A DNA stretch of 37,342 nucleotides from Tidjanibacter sp. (GCA_017936005.1 JAGBGK010000021.1:1-37342); one strand, 5' to 3'; shown: positions 7,563-16,866, counted from the first letter of the stretch. The notes: generated by a model not told the origin, from the letters alone. A program made the numbers and translations.

Positions 7563-8435
7563 ATGATGAATATGAAGTATTGGCTGGTGGTACTATGTGC
7601 CGCCATTATGAGTTTCTGCTCGTGTGCGCCCGCGCCTGTTACGCCTGAGGGCGAGGGCGAGAACGAGGGCAACAAGGAGCAAACCTACGATGTGTACCTG
7701 CTCATCGGTCAGAGCAATATGGCCGGTAGGGGCGTGATGCTCCCCGGCGATGAGGCACCCATTGAGGGCGCTTGGTTGCTCAACGCACAGGATGTTCCCG
7801 AGCCTGCTTGCGCTCCTATGAACCGCCACTCGACCATCCGTAAGGGTGTGACGATGCAGGGTATCAATCCCGCTTGGTCGTTCGCCAAAGAGGTGGCAGC
7901 AAAGAGCGAGAACCCTGTGTTGATTGTCTGCAATGCTCGTGGCGCTACCACCCTCGGTATGTGGCTCAAAACCGCAGCCGAGAGGTACTACTCCGAGAAG
8001 GAGGGCGACGACAAGTGGTTGTGGGGCCAGCCCATTCCCAACCACTTCAACGAGGCCGTGCGTCGTTGCAAGGAGGCAATGAAGTATGGCGAGTTGAAGG
8101 GTATCATCTGGCACCAGGGATGCGGTAACTCGCAACCCGGCACAGTGGGTAGTTACCTGCCCGCTTTGAAGAAGTTTGTGAGGGATTTGAGGGCCGAACT
8201 TGGCGTTGGCACAGAGGTTCCCTTCATTGCCGGCGAGATTTATCACGGCTATGTTAATGCACAGTATTTCAACCCCGTGATTCAGCAGATTGGCGACTAC
8301 GTTGAGGGTGGCTATTGGGTGTCGGCCGAGGGCTGCACCGCCAATAGCGACAATGTGCACTTCGACCGCGCAGGTCAGATTCTGCTCGGTGAGAGATATG
8401 CCGCCAAACTCTTTGAGGTGCTCGAAGCGAAATAG
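7563..8435 (+). CDS. SGNH/SASA-family esterase lipoprotein, paralogue C
   Basis: A lipoprotein esterase of about 290 residues. It has GQSNMAGRG, CNARGATT, WHQGCGNSQ and SDNVHFD, so the Ser and the Asp-x-x-His pair are kept while the DGIH form changes to DNVH. The lipobox is MSFCSC, followed by a Pro/Glu/Gly linker. Three in-frame ATGs lie at 7563, 7566 and 7572, and a TTG at 7551; I chose 7563 because it leaves a normal positively charged signal n-region. The 89-bp gap from paralogue B holds a small GGAGT/ACTCC hairpin. It is more diverged from A and B than they are from each other, so different acyl or sugar specificity is possible. Confidence 0.82.
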   Translation: MMNMKYWLVVLCAAIMSFCSCAPAPVTPEGEGENEGNKEQTYDVYLLIGQSNMAGRGVMLPGDEAPIEGAWLLNAQDVPEPACAPMNRHSTIRKGVTMQGINPAWSFAKEVAAKSENPVLIVCNARGATTLGMWLKTAAERYYSEKEGDDKWLWGQPIPNHFNEAVRRCKEAMKYGELKGIIWHQGCGNSQPGTVGSYLPALKKFVRDLRAELGVGTEVPFIAGEIYHGYVNAQYFNPVIQQIGDYVEGGYWVSAEGCTANSDNVHFDRAGQILLGERYAAKLFEVLEAK

Positions 8436-8479
8436 AAACAACGCTCTTTTGTGAGAATAAGACAACAGCGACGGGAAAG

Positions 8480-9349
8480 ATGAAAAAGTTGGCAATCATA
8501 GCAGTTGCGGTGTTGACTTCGGTGGCTTTTCCCTCGTGCAATGGCAGTAATGGCAGTGATGGGGAGCAAGGTGGCGAGGAGGAAGCTCCTGTGTCCTACG
8601 ACATCGTTCTGTGCATCGGCCAGAGCAATATGTCGGGTTTCGGAGGTGTGATGCTTCCCGGCGACGAGGACCCCATCCCCAACGCATACCAGCTCAATGA
8701 CAAGGGCGAGGTTATTCCTGCGGCAGCTCCTCTCAACTTTTTCTCCTCGGTGCGAAAGAAAATCGCATTGCAGCAGGTAAATCCTGCGTTCCAGTTCGCT
8801 AAGGATGTGGCTTCCAAGAGTGAGAACCCACTCCTAATTGTGGGCAATGCTCGTGGCGGTACCTCCATCCACCAGTGGCAGAAAGATGCAACTCCCGTTA
8901 CGTTTACCCAAGAGGGTAATGACGATCCTTGGCTGTGGGGCACTAGCGTTGGTAACCTTTTCGACGAGGCAGTGCGTAGGTGTAAGCAGGCTATGGAGTA
9001 TGGCGAACTGAAAGGTATCCTTTGGCATCAGGGCGGTGGCGACTCCAACGAGAACGCTTCGGCAAGATACCTCAGTGATTTGAAACAATTTGTGGATGAT
9101 TTGCGAGATGCGCTTGGGGTTGGCCCAGAGGTGCCATTCATCGCAGGCGAGTTGTATCACGGACACAAAAACGCCGCGTACTTCAACCCGATGATTCAGA
9201 CTGTGGGCGACCACATTGAGGGTTGCTATTGGGTGTCGGCCGAGGGCGTAACCGTTGGTCCCGATGGTATCCACTTCGACCGCAAGGGGCAGATTCTCTT
9301 CGGTGGAAGGTATGCCGCCAAGTACCTCGAAGTGCTCGGAATGGAGTAG
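8480..9349 (+). CDS. SGNH/SASA-family esterase lipoprotein, paralogue D
   Basis: A 289-residue esterase with signal MKKLAIIAVAVLTSVAFPSC and a short Ser/Gly/Asp/Glu linker. GQSNMSGFGG, GNARGGTS, WHQGGGDSN and DGIHFD are in place. The residue after WHQG is Gly, not the Cys seen in A-C or the Glu typical of xylan-acetylesterase relatives. It starts 44 bp after paralogue C and is followed after 60 bp by the GH3 gene. Four esterases in a row in front of a depolymerase set suggest a densely or heterogeneously acylated glycan. Confidence 0.84.
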   Translation: MKKLAIIAVAVLTSVAFPSCNGSNGSDGEQGGEEEAPVSYDIVLCIGQSNMSGFGGVMLPGDEDPIPNAYQLNDKGEVIPAAAPLNFFSSVRKKIALQQVNPAFQFAKDVASKSENPLLIVGNARGGTSIHQWQKDATPVTFTQEGNDDPWLWGTSVGNLFDEAVRRCKQAMEYGELKGILWHQGGGDSNENASARYLSDLKQFVDDLRDALGVGPEVPFIAGELYHGHKNAAYFNPMIQTVGDHIEGCYWVSAEGVTVGPDGIHFDRKGQILFGGRYAAKYLEVLGME

Positions 9350-9409
9350 GCGAGGAGAACAAAAACGAAGCGAAATAGAAAAACAAACAAAAATAAAAAC
9401 CAATTAACA

Positions 9410-12232
9410 ATGAAGAAATTTGCACTTACACTCGGAGCGTTGCTCGTGGTATTGAGCGCAATGGGTGCTGCACCCGCAAGACCCCAAACCCCCAAAGCCG
9501 GCCAAAAGGTGGAGAAATTCACCCTCGGCAAGAACAAGATGTACAAGAAAGACTACATCGACTTCAACAAAAACGGCCGTATGGACGTGTATGAGGACCC
9601 CAATGCCGATATCGACGCTCGTGTGGAGGACCTGTTGAGCCAGATGAACTTGGAGGAGAAGACCTGTCAGATGGTAACCCTCTATGGCTACAAACGTGTG
9701 CTGCCCGACGACCTGCCAACCCCCGAGTGGAAAAACAAACTCTGGAAGGATGGCGTGGGCTCCATCGATGAGCACCTCAACGGTTTCCGCCACTGGAACC
9801 TTCCCGTGTCGGACAACGAGAATGTGTGGCCCGCATCGCGCCACGCTTGGGCTCTGAACAAAGTGCAGCAGTTCTTCGTTGAGGAGACAAGGCTCGGTAT
9901 CCCCGTAGATTTCACCGACGAGGGTATCCGTGGTGTGGAGGCTTATAGGGCTACCAACTTCCCCAGCCAAATCGGTATGGGCCACACTTGGAACCCCGAC
10001 CTTATCCGCAAGATGGGTTACATCACCGGCCGTGAGGGTAGGCTTTTGGGCTATACCAACGTCTATGCCCCCATTCTCGACGTGGGTAGGGACCAGCGTT
10101 GGGGCCGCTATGAGGAGGTCTATGGTGAGGACCCCTATCTTGTAGCCGAGTTGGGCGTTGCGATGGTTGAGGGCCTGCAAACCAATTGGCAGGTGGCTGC
10201 AACAGGTAAGCACTTTGCTGCATATTCCAACAACAAGGGCGCTCGTGAGGGTATGGCCCGTGTGGATCCCCAGATGGGCCCGAGGGAGGTGGAGAATGTT
10301 CACCTCTATCCTTGGAGGGAGGTCATCCGCAGAACCGGTATGAAGGGTGTGATGAGCTCCTATAACGACTACGACGGTGTGCCCGTTCAGGGTAGCCGCC
10401 ACTGGTTGACCGAAATCCTCAGGGAGCAGATGGGCTTCGATGGTTATGTGGTGTCGGACTCCGACGCTGTGGAGTATCTCCACTCCAAACACCACGTTGC
10501 AGCCAATATGAAGGAGAGTGTTCGCCTGAGTGTTGAGGCGGGTCTTAATGTGAGGTGTACTTTCCGTAGCCCCGATAGTTACGTTCTCCCCCTGCGTGAA
10601 CTCGTTCAGGAGGGTACAATCCCTATGGAGATGATTGACGAGAGGGTTAGGGATGTGTTGAAAGTGAAATTCTTGGTAGGTCTGTTCGACGACCCCTACC
10701 AGCGCGACTATAAGGCTGCCGACGAGGAGATTGACGGCGAAGAGAACAACGTGTATGCATTGCAGGCTTCGAGGGAGGCTATGGTGCTTTTGAAGAACGC
10801 CAATGGTACCCTGCCTCTGGACCGTAGCAAGGTGAAGAAGATTGCCGTTGTGGGCCCCAACGCTATGGCGGAGAAGTTTGCTCTGCTCCACTATGGCCCT
10901 CAGGCTAACGAGGTTACCAACGTGGTTGAGGGTATCACCGCAGCTGCTCCCGATGCAGAGGTGATGTATGCCAAAGGCTGCGACCTTGTGGATAGCCGCT
11001 GGCCCATCTCGGAGATTCTGCCCGAGGACCCCAATGCCGAGGAGCAGGCAATGATTGACGAGGCTGTGGCTTTGGCCGCACAGAGCGATGTTGTTGTGGC
11101 AGTTGTGGGCGGTAGCAACCGTACCTGTGGCGAGAACAAGAGCCGTACCAGCCTCGAACTCGCAGGCCACCAGAACACACTCCTCAAGGCACTCAAAAAG
11201 GCGGGTAAGCCTATGGTTGTGGTGCTGATTAACGGCCGTCCTTTGTCGATTAACTGGGCCGAGCAGAATGCCGATGCAATCTTGGAGGCTTGGTACCCCG
11301 GTGCACACGGCGGTCAGGCCATTGCCGAGGTGCTCTTTGGCGACTACAACCCCGGTGGTAAACTCACCGTTACCTTCCCCAAAACCGTTGGTCAGATTCC
11401 TTTCAACTTCCCCTTCAAACCCGCTTCGCAGGTGGACGGCCCCGTTACATTCGGTCCCAACGGCGACCAGTCGAGGGTTAACGGCGCGCTCTACAACTTC
11501 GGCTATGGTTTGAGCTACACCACCTTCGAGTACTCCAACTTGAAGCTGGGTAAGACCAAAGTGCTTCCTTATGAGGACGTGGAGGTTGAGTTCGACGTAA
11601 CCAACACCGGTAAGATGGCTGGCGACGAGGTAGTTCAGCTCTACGTTAGCGACTGCGTAAGCTCGGTTACTGTGTATGAGAAACAGTTGCGTGGTTTTGA
11701 GCGTGTACACCTCGAGCCCGGTCAGACCAAGAGGGTGAAGATGACCCTGAGGGGCGACCTGCTCTCGCTGTTGGATGTGAATATGAAGAGGGTGGTGGAG
11801 CCCGGTTACTTCGATATTATGATTGGTGCCTCCTCGGTGGATATCCGCCTGACAGAAAAACTCCTCGTGTTGGACGAGAAGGGCGACTACAAAGAGGTTG
11901 GTGCCTATGCCGACGATGTGTCGGTGGTACGTTCCACCCTGCCCGCAACCCTTTCGAGGGGTGTGGATGTGACCTTCCCCGTGAAGAAGGATGTGAAGGT
12001 TGACTACCTGACCATCACTTGGGGCGATGACGCTGATGGTTGCGAGTTTGAGATTTTGACAACCATCGGTGGTGGACAGTTCTTGCCCGTCTATGGCGGT
12101 ATTGCCGAGAAGGGTAAGAGCCAGACCTGCCGCTTCGAGGCTGCTACGGCAAGTGAGATTAGGGTTGCCGTTACCAAAGGTAAGGGTACGGTGAAGGCTC
12201 TCGAAAGTAGCGCATTGGCACGTAATAAATAG
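9410..12232 (+). CDS. GH3 beta-glycosidase with appended C-terminal domain
   Basis: A 940-residue exported enzyme; residues 1-20 are a signal peptide ending near AMGAA, with no lipobox Cys, so a periplasmic location is likely. After an N-terminal linker (YIDFNKNGRMDVYEDP) comes the GH3 barrel. The nucleophile is Asp350 in GYVVSDSDAVEYL, and the substrate pocket includes GKHFAAY and GEDPYL. The second GH3 domain contains VVVAVVGGSNRTCGENKSRTS, with a candidate acid/base Glu. A fibronectin-III-like domain follows (YGLSYTTFEYSN onward). The last 115 residues or so look like an extra beta-sandwich, possibly discoidin-like. GH3 enzymes remove single sugars (glucose, xylose or others) from non-reducing ends; the specificity is not readable here. 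Confidence 0.92.
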   Translation: MKKFALTLGALLVVLSAMGAAPARPQTPKAGQKVEKFTLGKNKMYKKDYIDFNKNGRMDVYEDPNADIDARVEDLLSQMNLEEKTCQMVTLYGYKRVLPDDLPTPEWKNKLWKDGVGSIDEHLNGFRHWNLPVSDNENVWPASRHAWALNKVQQFFVEETRLGIPVDFTDEGIRGVEAYRATNFPSQIGMGHTWNPDLIRKMGYITGREGRLLGYTNVYAPILDVGRDQRWGRYEEVYGEDPYLVAELGVAMVEGLQTNWQVAATGKHFAAYSNNKGAREGMARVDPQMGPREVENVHLYPWREVIRRTGMKGVMSSYNDYDGVPVQGSRHWLTEILREQMGFDGYVVSDSDAVEYLHSKHHVAANMKESVRLSVEAGLNVRCTFRSPDSYVLPLRELVQEGTIPMEMIDERVRDVLKVKFLVGLFDDPYQRDYKAADEEIDGEENNVYALQASREAMVLLKNANGTLPLDRSKVKKIAVVGPNAMAEKFALLHYGPQANEVTNVVEGITAAAPDAEVMYAKGCDLVDSRWPISEILPEDPNAEEQAMIDEAVALAAQSDVVVAVVGGSNRTCGENKSRTSLELAGHQNTLLKALKKAGKPMVVVLINGRPLSINWAEQNADAILEAWYPGAHGGQAIAEVLFGDYNPGGKLTVTFPKTVGQIPFNFPFKPASQVDGPVTFGPNGDQSRVNGALYNFGYGLSYTTFEYSNLKLGKTKVLPYEDVEVEFDVTNTGKMAGDEVVQLYVSDCVSSVTVYEKQLRGFERVHLEPGQTKRVKMTLRGDLLSLLDVNMKRVVEPGYFDIMIGASSVDIRLTEKLLVLDEKGDYKEVGAYADDVSVVRSTLPATLSRGVDVTFPVKKDVKVDYLTITWGDDADGCEFEILTTIGGGQFLPVYGGIAEKGKSQTCRFEAATASEIRVAVTKGKGTVKALESSALARNK

Positions 12233-12252
12233 AGTATGGTTGCACGATTGGT

Positions 12253-13683
12253 ATGAGAACTATGAGTTTTTTTACGACGTTGATGGTTTTGGCCGCTCTG
12301 GTGGGGTGTGGTGAAAATGGCACCCCTACACCCGAGCCAACCCCCAATGAGTGGGACAATACCAAGGTGGAGTACTACGAGTATAGCCACACGGTTGTCC
12401 CCTCGGCATTCTACCACGTGGAGGTCAATGGCAAGGGGGTCAAAACCCTGCCCACCACCGAGGCACACGTCTGTGTGTTCGGTTGCGATGGAGTGGTTGA
12501 GGTTGAGATTTTCGACCTGCGCCAAAATATTGAGAGCGTCGTTGTGAGGCCCATATCGAAGAATTATACTTATAGTAACGAAGGTGGTAGTGTGAAACTC
12601 TACCTGCGCCCCTATGACAGGGTGGACGTGGAGATTAATGGCGACGAGACCAACCCGCTATTTATCTTTGTCAACCCCTTGGAAGAGGGCAATCGACCCG
12701 ATGAGAACGACCCCAATGTGAAGTACTTCAAGGCGGGAGGCGTGTATGGCAACCATATCACCCAGACACTCAAATCGGGCCAGACCATCTATATCGAGGG
12801 TGGCGCGATTTTGACCGGAGGTATCATCTCGGAAGGCCTTGAAAATGTAAAAATCGCAGGCTGTGGTATTTTGGACGGACGTGAAACATCCACACAGGCA
12901 ATTAAGATTGGCAGGACCAAGGGGTTGACCATCGAGAATGTGACGGTGCTGAACAGGGATCTGTGGACCACCTACCTCTGGGAGTGTGAGGATATTGTGG
13001 TGGATAACTACAAGGTTGTGGCGGTGGCAACCACCCACCACCAATACGGTGCCGAGAACGATGGCTGTAACTTGTTGGGATGTAAGAATGCGGTTGTGAG
13101 CCGTAGTTTTAGTTACTGCCACGATGACGCTTTCTGCATCAAGGCCCAAAAGTGGCTTGTGGGTGCCGAGGTGGACAATGTGGAGTTCAGGGACTGCATC
13201 GCTTGGAATGTGGGCGGTGGCAGTTCGTTCCAAGTGGGTGCCGAGTTGAACAAGAATGTGAATGATGTGAGGTTCCGCAATGTGTATGCCATTCGTACTG
13301 CGGGTCGTACCCCCAGCCTTCGCCGAGGCTCTTTGAGTTTGCAGAACTGTGCGGGCGGCAAGGTAACCAACATATCTTACGATGGAGTGTGGGCCGAGGA
13401 CCCCAGAGAGTATGGTATCTATATGGGTATCCTCAAAACGAGCTACGAAATCGGTCAGGGTGTTGAGTGGACTCCGGGCGAGGTGGATGGAGTGAGTGTG
13501 AAGAATGTGAACTTCCTTGTGAAGCCCCCCTATGGTTTCCATTTTCAGGGCTACGATGTGGACGTACACAGACTCAAAAATATCACCTTGGAGAATATCA
13601 CCATTGCAGGTGAGAAACTTACGAAGGATAACGCAGCGGCGATGGGCGTGGTGATTAAGAACGCCGATGTGGAGATAAAATAG
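12253..13683 (+). CDS. beta-helix glycoside hydrolase, clan GH-N-like, paralogue 1
   Basis: A 476-residue lipoprotein (lipobox AALVGC, then a Pro/Thr linker). Residues 35-150 form a predicted beta-sandwich with the conserved VVRPISKNY and VEINGDETNPLFIFVNPLE. From SGQTIYIEGGAI (about 176) it becomes a right-handed parallel beta-helix. The acidic cluster Asp270 in AENDG and Asp291-Asp292 in CHDDAFCIK has the 21-residue spacing of GH28 polygalacturonases (NTD...DD). The sandwich-plus-helix layout recalls GH49 dextranases and isopullulanase, which share clan GH-N with GH28. It is one of the three paralogues with the first Asp intact. The GH28 catalytic His (GHG motif) is replaced by GGGSSFQVG. 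Hydrolase activity is inferred; the substrate is unknown. The ATG at 12256-12264 region offers an alternative start three codons in. Confidence 0.72.
   Translation: MRTMSFFTTLMVLAALVGCGENGTPTPEPTPNEWDNTKVEYYEYSHTVVPSAFYHVEVNGKGVKTLPTTEAHVCVFGCDGVVEVEIFDLRQNIESVVVRPISKNYTYSNEGGSVKLYLRPYDRVDVEINGDETNPLFIFVNPLEEGNRPDENDPNVKYFKAGGVYGNHITQTLKSGQTIYIEGGAILTGGIISEGLENVKIAGCGILDGRETSTQAIKIGRTKGLTIENVTVLNRDLWTTYLWECEDIVVDNYKVVAVATTHHQYGAENDGCNLLGCKNAVVSRSFSYCHDDAFCIKAQKWLVGAEVDNVEFRDCIAWNVGGGSSFQVGAELNKNVNDVRFRNVYAIRTAGRTPSLRRGSLSLQNCAGGKVTNISYDGVWAEDPREYGIYMGILKTSYEIGQGVEWTPGEVDGVSVKNVNFLVKPPYGFHFQGYDVDVHRLKNITLENITIAGEKLTKDNAAAMGVVIKNADVEIK
13557..13570. promoter_or_regulatory. candidate operator-like 14-mer, site 2 (intragenic)
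   Basis: TGTGGACGTACACA lies inside the 3' part of beta-helix paralogue 1, where it encodes part of DVDVHR. It is the exact reverse complement of site 1, and the match extends to 18 of 20 bases counting the upstream CTAC. It could be an auxiliary operator or a coincidence of coding sequence. Confidence 0.35.
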
Positions 13684-13720
13684 AGAGAGATTAGCAAAAC
13701 TAAAAACCATAAATAGAACG

Positions 13721-15214
13721 ATGAAATCAAAAATCTACACAACAGTATCAACAATGTTGATTGCAATGGGCCTCGTGTTGGCTTCTTGCACACCAAATTC
13801 AACACCAACACCAGACCCCACTCCCGAGCCGGAGAATCCGTGGGATAACACCACCGTGGAGGTGTATAAATACTCCTCGCAGATTGTCCCTTCGATTATA
13901 TATGGCGTTACGGTCAACGGCCAAAACTGTTTTGTGTATCCCTGCTCCGAGCCTCAGGTTGCAACCTTTGGTGCCGATGGCTTGGTGGAGGTTAAGGTTG
14001 ACCTTTTCACAACCAATGTCGAGAGCGTGATGGTGCGCCCACAGGCAAAGGAGTATGAGTACCGCCTCGAAAACGGTAGCGTATATCTCTATCTGCGCCC
14101 CTACGACCAGGTGTCGGTGGAGGTAAACGGCGACTTGGAGAACCCTCTGTTCATCTTTGTTAACCCCTTGGAGAAGGACAAACCTAACCCAGAGGACGAG
14201 AACGTGGTTTACTACAAGGCGGGCGAAGTGTATAATGTCCCTTCGGTGATTGTTAAGTCGGGCCAGACGGTCTATATCGAGGGTGGTGCTGTGATTTATG
14301 GTGCAATCTTCTCGGAGAGCGCTACCGACATCACCATCACCGGTTGCGGTATCGTGGATAGTAGGGAGACCGGCACCACTTGGGGTACCCGTATCTCCTA
14401 TGGCAAAAACGTGAGGTTGGAGAACATCCTCCAATTCAACCACGCTGGTTGGAGTTGCGCTATGGTACAGTGCGACAACTGCCACCTGTTCAACTACAAG
14501 ATTATCGCACCCCACAACCCTCATAATCAATATGGTATTGAGAATGGCGGTATCTCGATGAACTCGTGCTGGGATTCGAGTGTGAAGAACTGCTGGGCCT
14601 TTGGACACGACGATGCTTATATGATTAAGAGCCGCAAGTGGGGCTGGGATAGGGAGGTTAAGAATGTAACCTTCGAGAACTGTATCGGCTGGAACGTGGA
14701 GGCAGGCAACACCTTTGAGGTGGGCTATGAGATGCAGAGGGATGTGGACAATGTTAAATTCAAGGACATCTACGCCATCCACTCGGGCACTCGCAACATT
14801 ATGCGTAGGGCCGCAATCAGCATCCACCAGGCTGCTGCCGGTAAGGTTACCAACATCAGCTATGAGAACGTACACATCGAGGACCCACAGGAGTATGGTA
14901 TCTATCTGAGTGTGATGAAGAGTGGCTATGACATCGGTTTGAAGGAGGGCGAGGTTTGGACCCCCGGCTCGATTGATGGCGTAACATTCAAGAATGTCTA
15001 TATCTACAAGGATGCACCCCAGGGTAACCTCATCCTCTATGGCTACGACAGTGGTGAGCACAACGTGAAGAACCTCACCTTTGAGAACTTCTTCATCAAC
15101 GGCGAGAAGATTACCTCGTGGGAGCAGTCGGGTGCAAAGATTGACACCAAACACGCTCTCGGCTCCAGCTTCAAACCCGTGATAACCCCTGCCAAGAACG
15201 TGACTTTCAAATAG
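13721..15214 (+). CDS. beta-helix glycoside hydrolase-like, paralogue 2 (Asp-to-Gly)
   Basis: A 497-residue lipoprotein (lipobox VLASC; linker TPTPDPTPEPE). It has the family layout: sandwich domain with VMVRPQAKEY and VEVNGDLENPLFIFVNPLE, then a beta-helix from SGQTVYIEGGAV. The catalytic-site candidates are Asp297-Asp298 in GHDDAYMIKS. The residue 21 positions earlier, Asp in GH28, is Gly276 in GIENGG, and no Asp occurs in the following loop (GISMNSC); only the Glu two residues earlier is acidic. GNTFEVGYEM and RRAAISIHQ follow in order. It may be a hydrolase with a rearranged triad, a binding protein, or an enzyme with another mechanism. It starts 37 bp after paralogue 1. Confidence 0.68.
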   Translation: MKSKIYTTVSTMLIAMGLVLASCTPNSTPTPDPTPEPENPWDNTTVEVYKYSSQIVPSIIYGVTVNGQNCFVYPCSEPQVATFGADGLVEVKVDLFTTNVESVMVRPQAKEYEYRLENGSVYLYLRPYDQVSVEVNGDLENPLFIFVNPLEKDKPNPEDENVVYYKAGEVYNVPSVIVKSGQTVYIEGGAVIYGAIFSESATDITITGCGIVDSRETGTTWGTRISYGKNVRLENILQFNHAGWSCAMVQCDNCHLFNYKIIAPHNPHNQYGIENGGISMNSCWDSSVKNCWAFGHDDAYMIKSRKWGWDREVKNVTFENCIGWNVEAGNTFEVGYEMQRDVDNVKFKDIYAIHSGTRNIMRRAAISIHQAAAGKVTNISYENVHIEDPQEYGIYLSVMKSGYDIGLKEGEVWTPGSIDGVTFKNVYIYKDAPQGNLILYGYDSGEHNVKNLTFENFFINGEKITSWEQSGAKIDTKHALGSSFKPVITPAKNVTFK

Positions 15215-15221
15215 ATGAGAG

Positions 15222-15235
15222 TGTGGACGTACACA
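15222..15235. promoter_or_regulatory. candidate operator-like 14-mer, site 3 (intergenic)
   Basis: TGTGGACGTACACA lies in the 56-bp gap between beta-helix paralogues 2 and 3, 7 bp after the stop codon. It is identical to site 2 (16 bases, with the trailing GA) and is the reverse complement of site 1 at the PUL promoter. No plus-strand -7 element is visible near it, so an internal-roadblock or looping role fits better than direct promoter occlusion. Confidence 0.4.
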
Positions 15236-15270
15236 GATTAGGAATATAATAACGCAAAAATATAATTAAG

Positions 15271-16824
15271 ATGAAAAAACTGACTGCATTGACCGCACTA
15301 TTGTTTGGTACATTGTGCCTCTGGGCTTGTACTCCCAATCCCGACAATGGAGAGGGCAAAGAACCGGAGCCATCGACTAACCCCTACGACGAGCAGATTA
15401 AGAATACCACGGTGGAGATCTACAAATATGCTCCCAATGCTCCCCGTACGGCATACTATGCAGTGAGCGTGCAGGGTAAGGGCGACCCACAGAACTGCTA
15501 TGTATTCCCCGTTGGTAAGGATGGCGTGGGTGCCAGCAACGGTAGGCCATACGATATTCCCCACATTGCAACCTTTGGTGCCGATGGTATGGTGAGGGTG
15601 GAAATTATCCCCTTGCAGGTAGTACCCGAGACGGTTGAGGTGCTGCCCAGTGTGAAGGAGTATCCCAACTGGATTGAGGACGGCAAGGTGGTTGTCTACC
15701 TCAGCGAAGGCGACAAGGCAAGCGTGGTGATTAATGGCGACTTGGAGCACCCTGTGTTCCTCTTTGTCCACTCGCTCGAAACCGACAAACCCAGCAAGGA
15801 CGACCCCAATGTAATCTACTTTGAGGCAGGCAAGATTCACGACCGCCAGCCCAAGCTGACTGCCCAGTCGGGCCAGACCATCTATATCGAGGGTGGTGCT
15901 ATTGTGTTGGGTGCTGTCTATATTCAGAATGTGGAGAATGTAACCATCGCAGGCCACGGTATTATGGACGACTACCACATTGTCCATGATGAGGGCACCC
16001 ACAAGAATTGGGGTATGAGGTTGTACCGTTGTAAGAATATGACCGTTAAGGATATCCTACTGGCCAATATGCACGGCTGGACAACCTATGCTGTTGAGTG
16101 CGAGGATGTAACCTTCGACAACTACAAGGTTATTGCCGCTTGGAATGAGTACAATAACACGGGCGTGGAGAACGACGGTATGGGTGTGATGTGTGGCAAG
16201 AGGATTAAGTTCCTCAACACCTTCTCCTACTCGCACGATGATACCTATGTTATCAAGAGTGGCAAGTGGAGCTATACCGGCGAGGTTGAGGATGTGCTCT
16301 ATGATGGCTGTATGGCTTGGAACAGGTGGGGTGGCAATGCCTTCGAGATTGGCTATGAGGTGCCCTACAACATCTCGGACATCAAATATCGCAACTGCTA
16401 TGTGCTCCGCTCGGCTATCAGTATTGGCTACACCTTCCGCCACGGTGCTATGTCCATCCACAACTCCGGTAAGGGTACGGTGAGCAATGTAAGCTATGAG
16501 AATATGCACATCGACAACCCCGATGAGTTTGGTATCTACTTCTCGATTATCAAGACTTCCTACACCCTCCCCGATGGCGAGGTTTGGGGCCCAGGTAACA
16601 TCAACGGAGTGACGATGAAGAACATCTATATGTACAACACTCCTCCCTATGGCAACATCCTCTTTGGCTACGACAAGGACCACACCGTTAAGAACATCTC
16701 CATCGAGAATCTCGTGATTAACGGTCAGAAGTGTATGTCCATCAAGGATGCCAACTTCACTGTGGACCAGGCACATGCAAAAGTGTCCTATCCTGTGCCT
16801 GATAGCGAGGTGACTTTCAAATAG
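15271..16824 (+). CDS. beta-helix glycoside hydrolase, clan GH-N-like, paralogue 3
   Basis: A 517-residue lipoprotein, the longest of the array (lipobox LCLWAC). Its N-terminal region has an insertion, GKDGVGASNGRPYDIPH, before the conserved sandwich. VVINGDLEHPVFLFVHSLE and SGQTIYIEGGAI mark the transition to the helix. Asp302 (GVENDG) and Asp323-Asp324 (SHDDTYVIKS) keep the complete GH28-like spacing. The site following is GGNAFEIGYEV, with no GHG histidine. FRHGAMSIHN and the terminal strand SEVTFK are shared with paralogue 4, its closest relative by motif. Likely surface or periplasm-facing polysaccharide hydrolase; the specificity is unknown. Confidence 0.72.
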   Translation: MKKLTALTALLFGTLCLWACTPNPDNGEGKEPEPSTNPYDEQIKNTTVEIYKYAPNAPRTAYYAVSVQGKGDPQNCYVFPVGKDGVGASNGRPYDIPHIATFGADGMVRVEIIPLQVVPETVEVLPSVKEYPNWIEDGKVVVYLSEGDKASVVINGDLEHPVFLFVHSLETDKPSKDDPNVIYFEAGKIHDRQPKLTAQSGQTIYIEGGAIVLGAVYIQNVENVTIAGHGIMDDYHIVHDEGTHKNWGMRLYRCKNMTVKDILLANMHGWTTYAVECEDVTFDNYKVIAAWNEYNNTGVENDGMGVMCGKRIKFLNTFSYSHDDTYVIKSGKWSYTGEVEDVLYDGCMAWNRWGGNAFEIGYEVPYNISDIKYRNCYVLRSAISIGYTFRHGAMSIHNSGKGTVSNVSYENMHIDNPDEFGIYFSIIKTSYTLPDGEVWGPGNINGVTMKNIYMYNTPPYGNILFGYDKDHTVKNISIENLVINGQKCMSIKDANFTVDQAHAKVSYPVPDSEVTFK

Positions 16825-16866
16825 TATAGTGTGACGAGATAATTGCAACCTAATACAATAAAGACA

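Noticed and set aside
9404-11710. Long open frame (768 codons) antisense to the GH3 gene
   Set aside because: It is the antisense shadow of a gene that rarely uses TTA, CTA and TCA codons. The translation is low in recognisable domains and rich in His/Val/Leu, and the GH3 frame has all family motifs.
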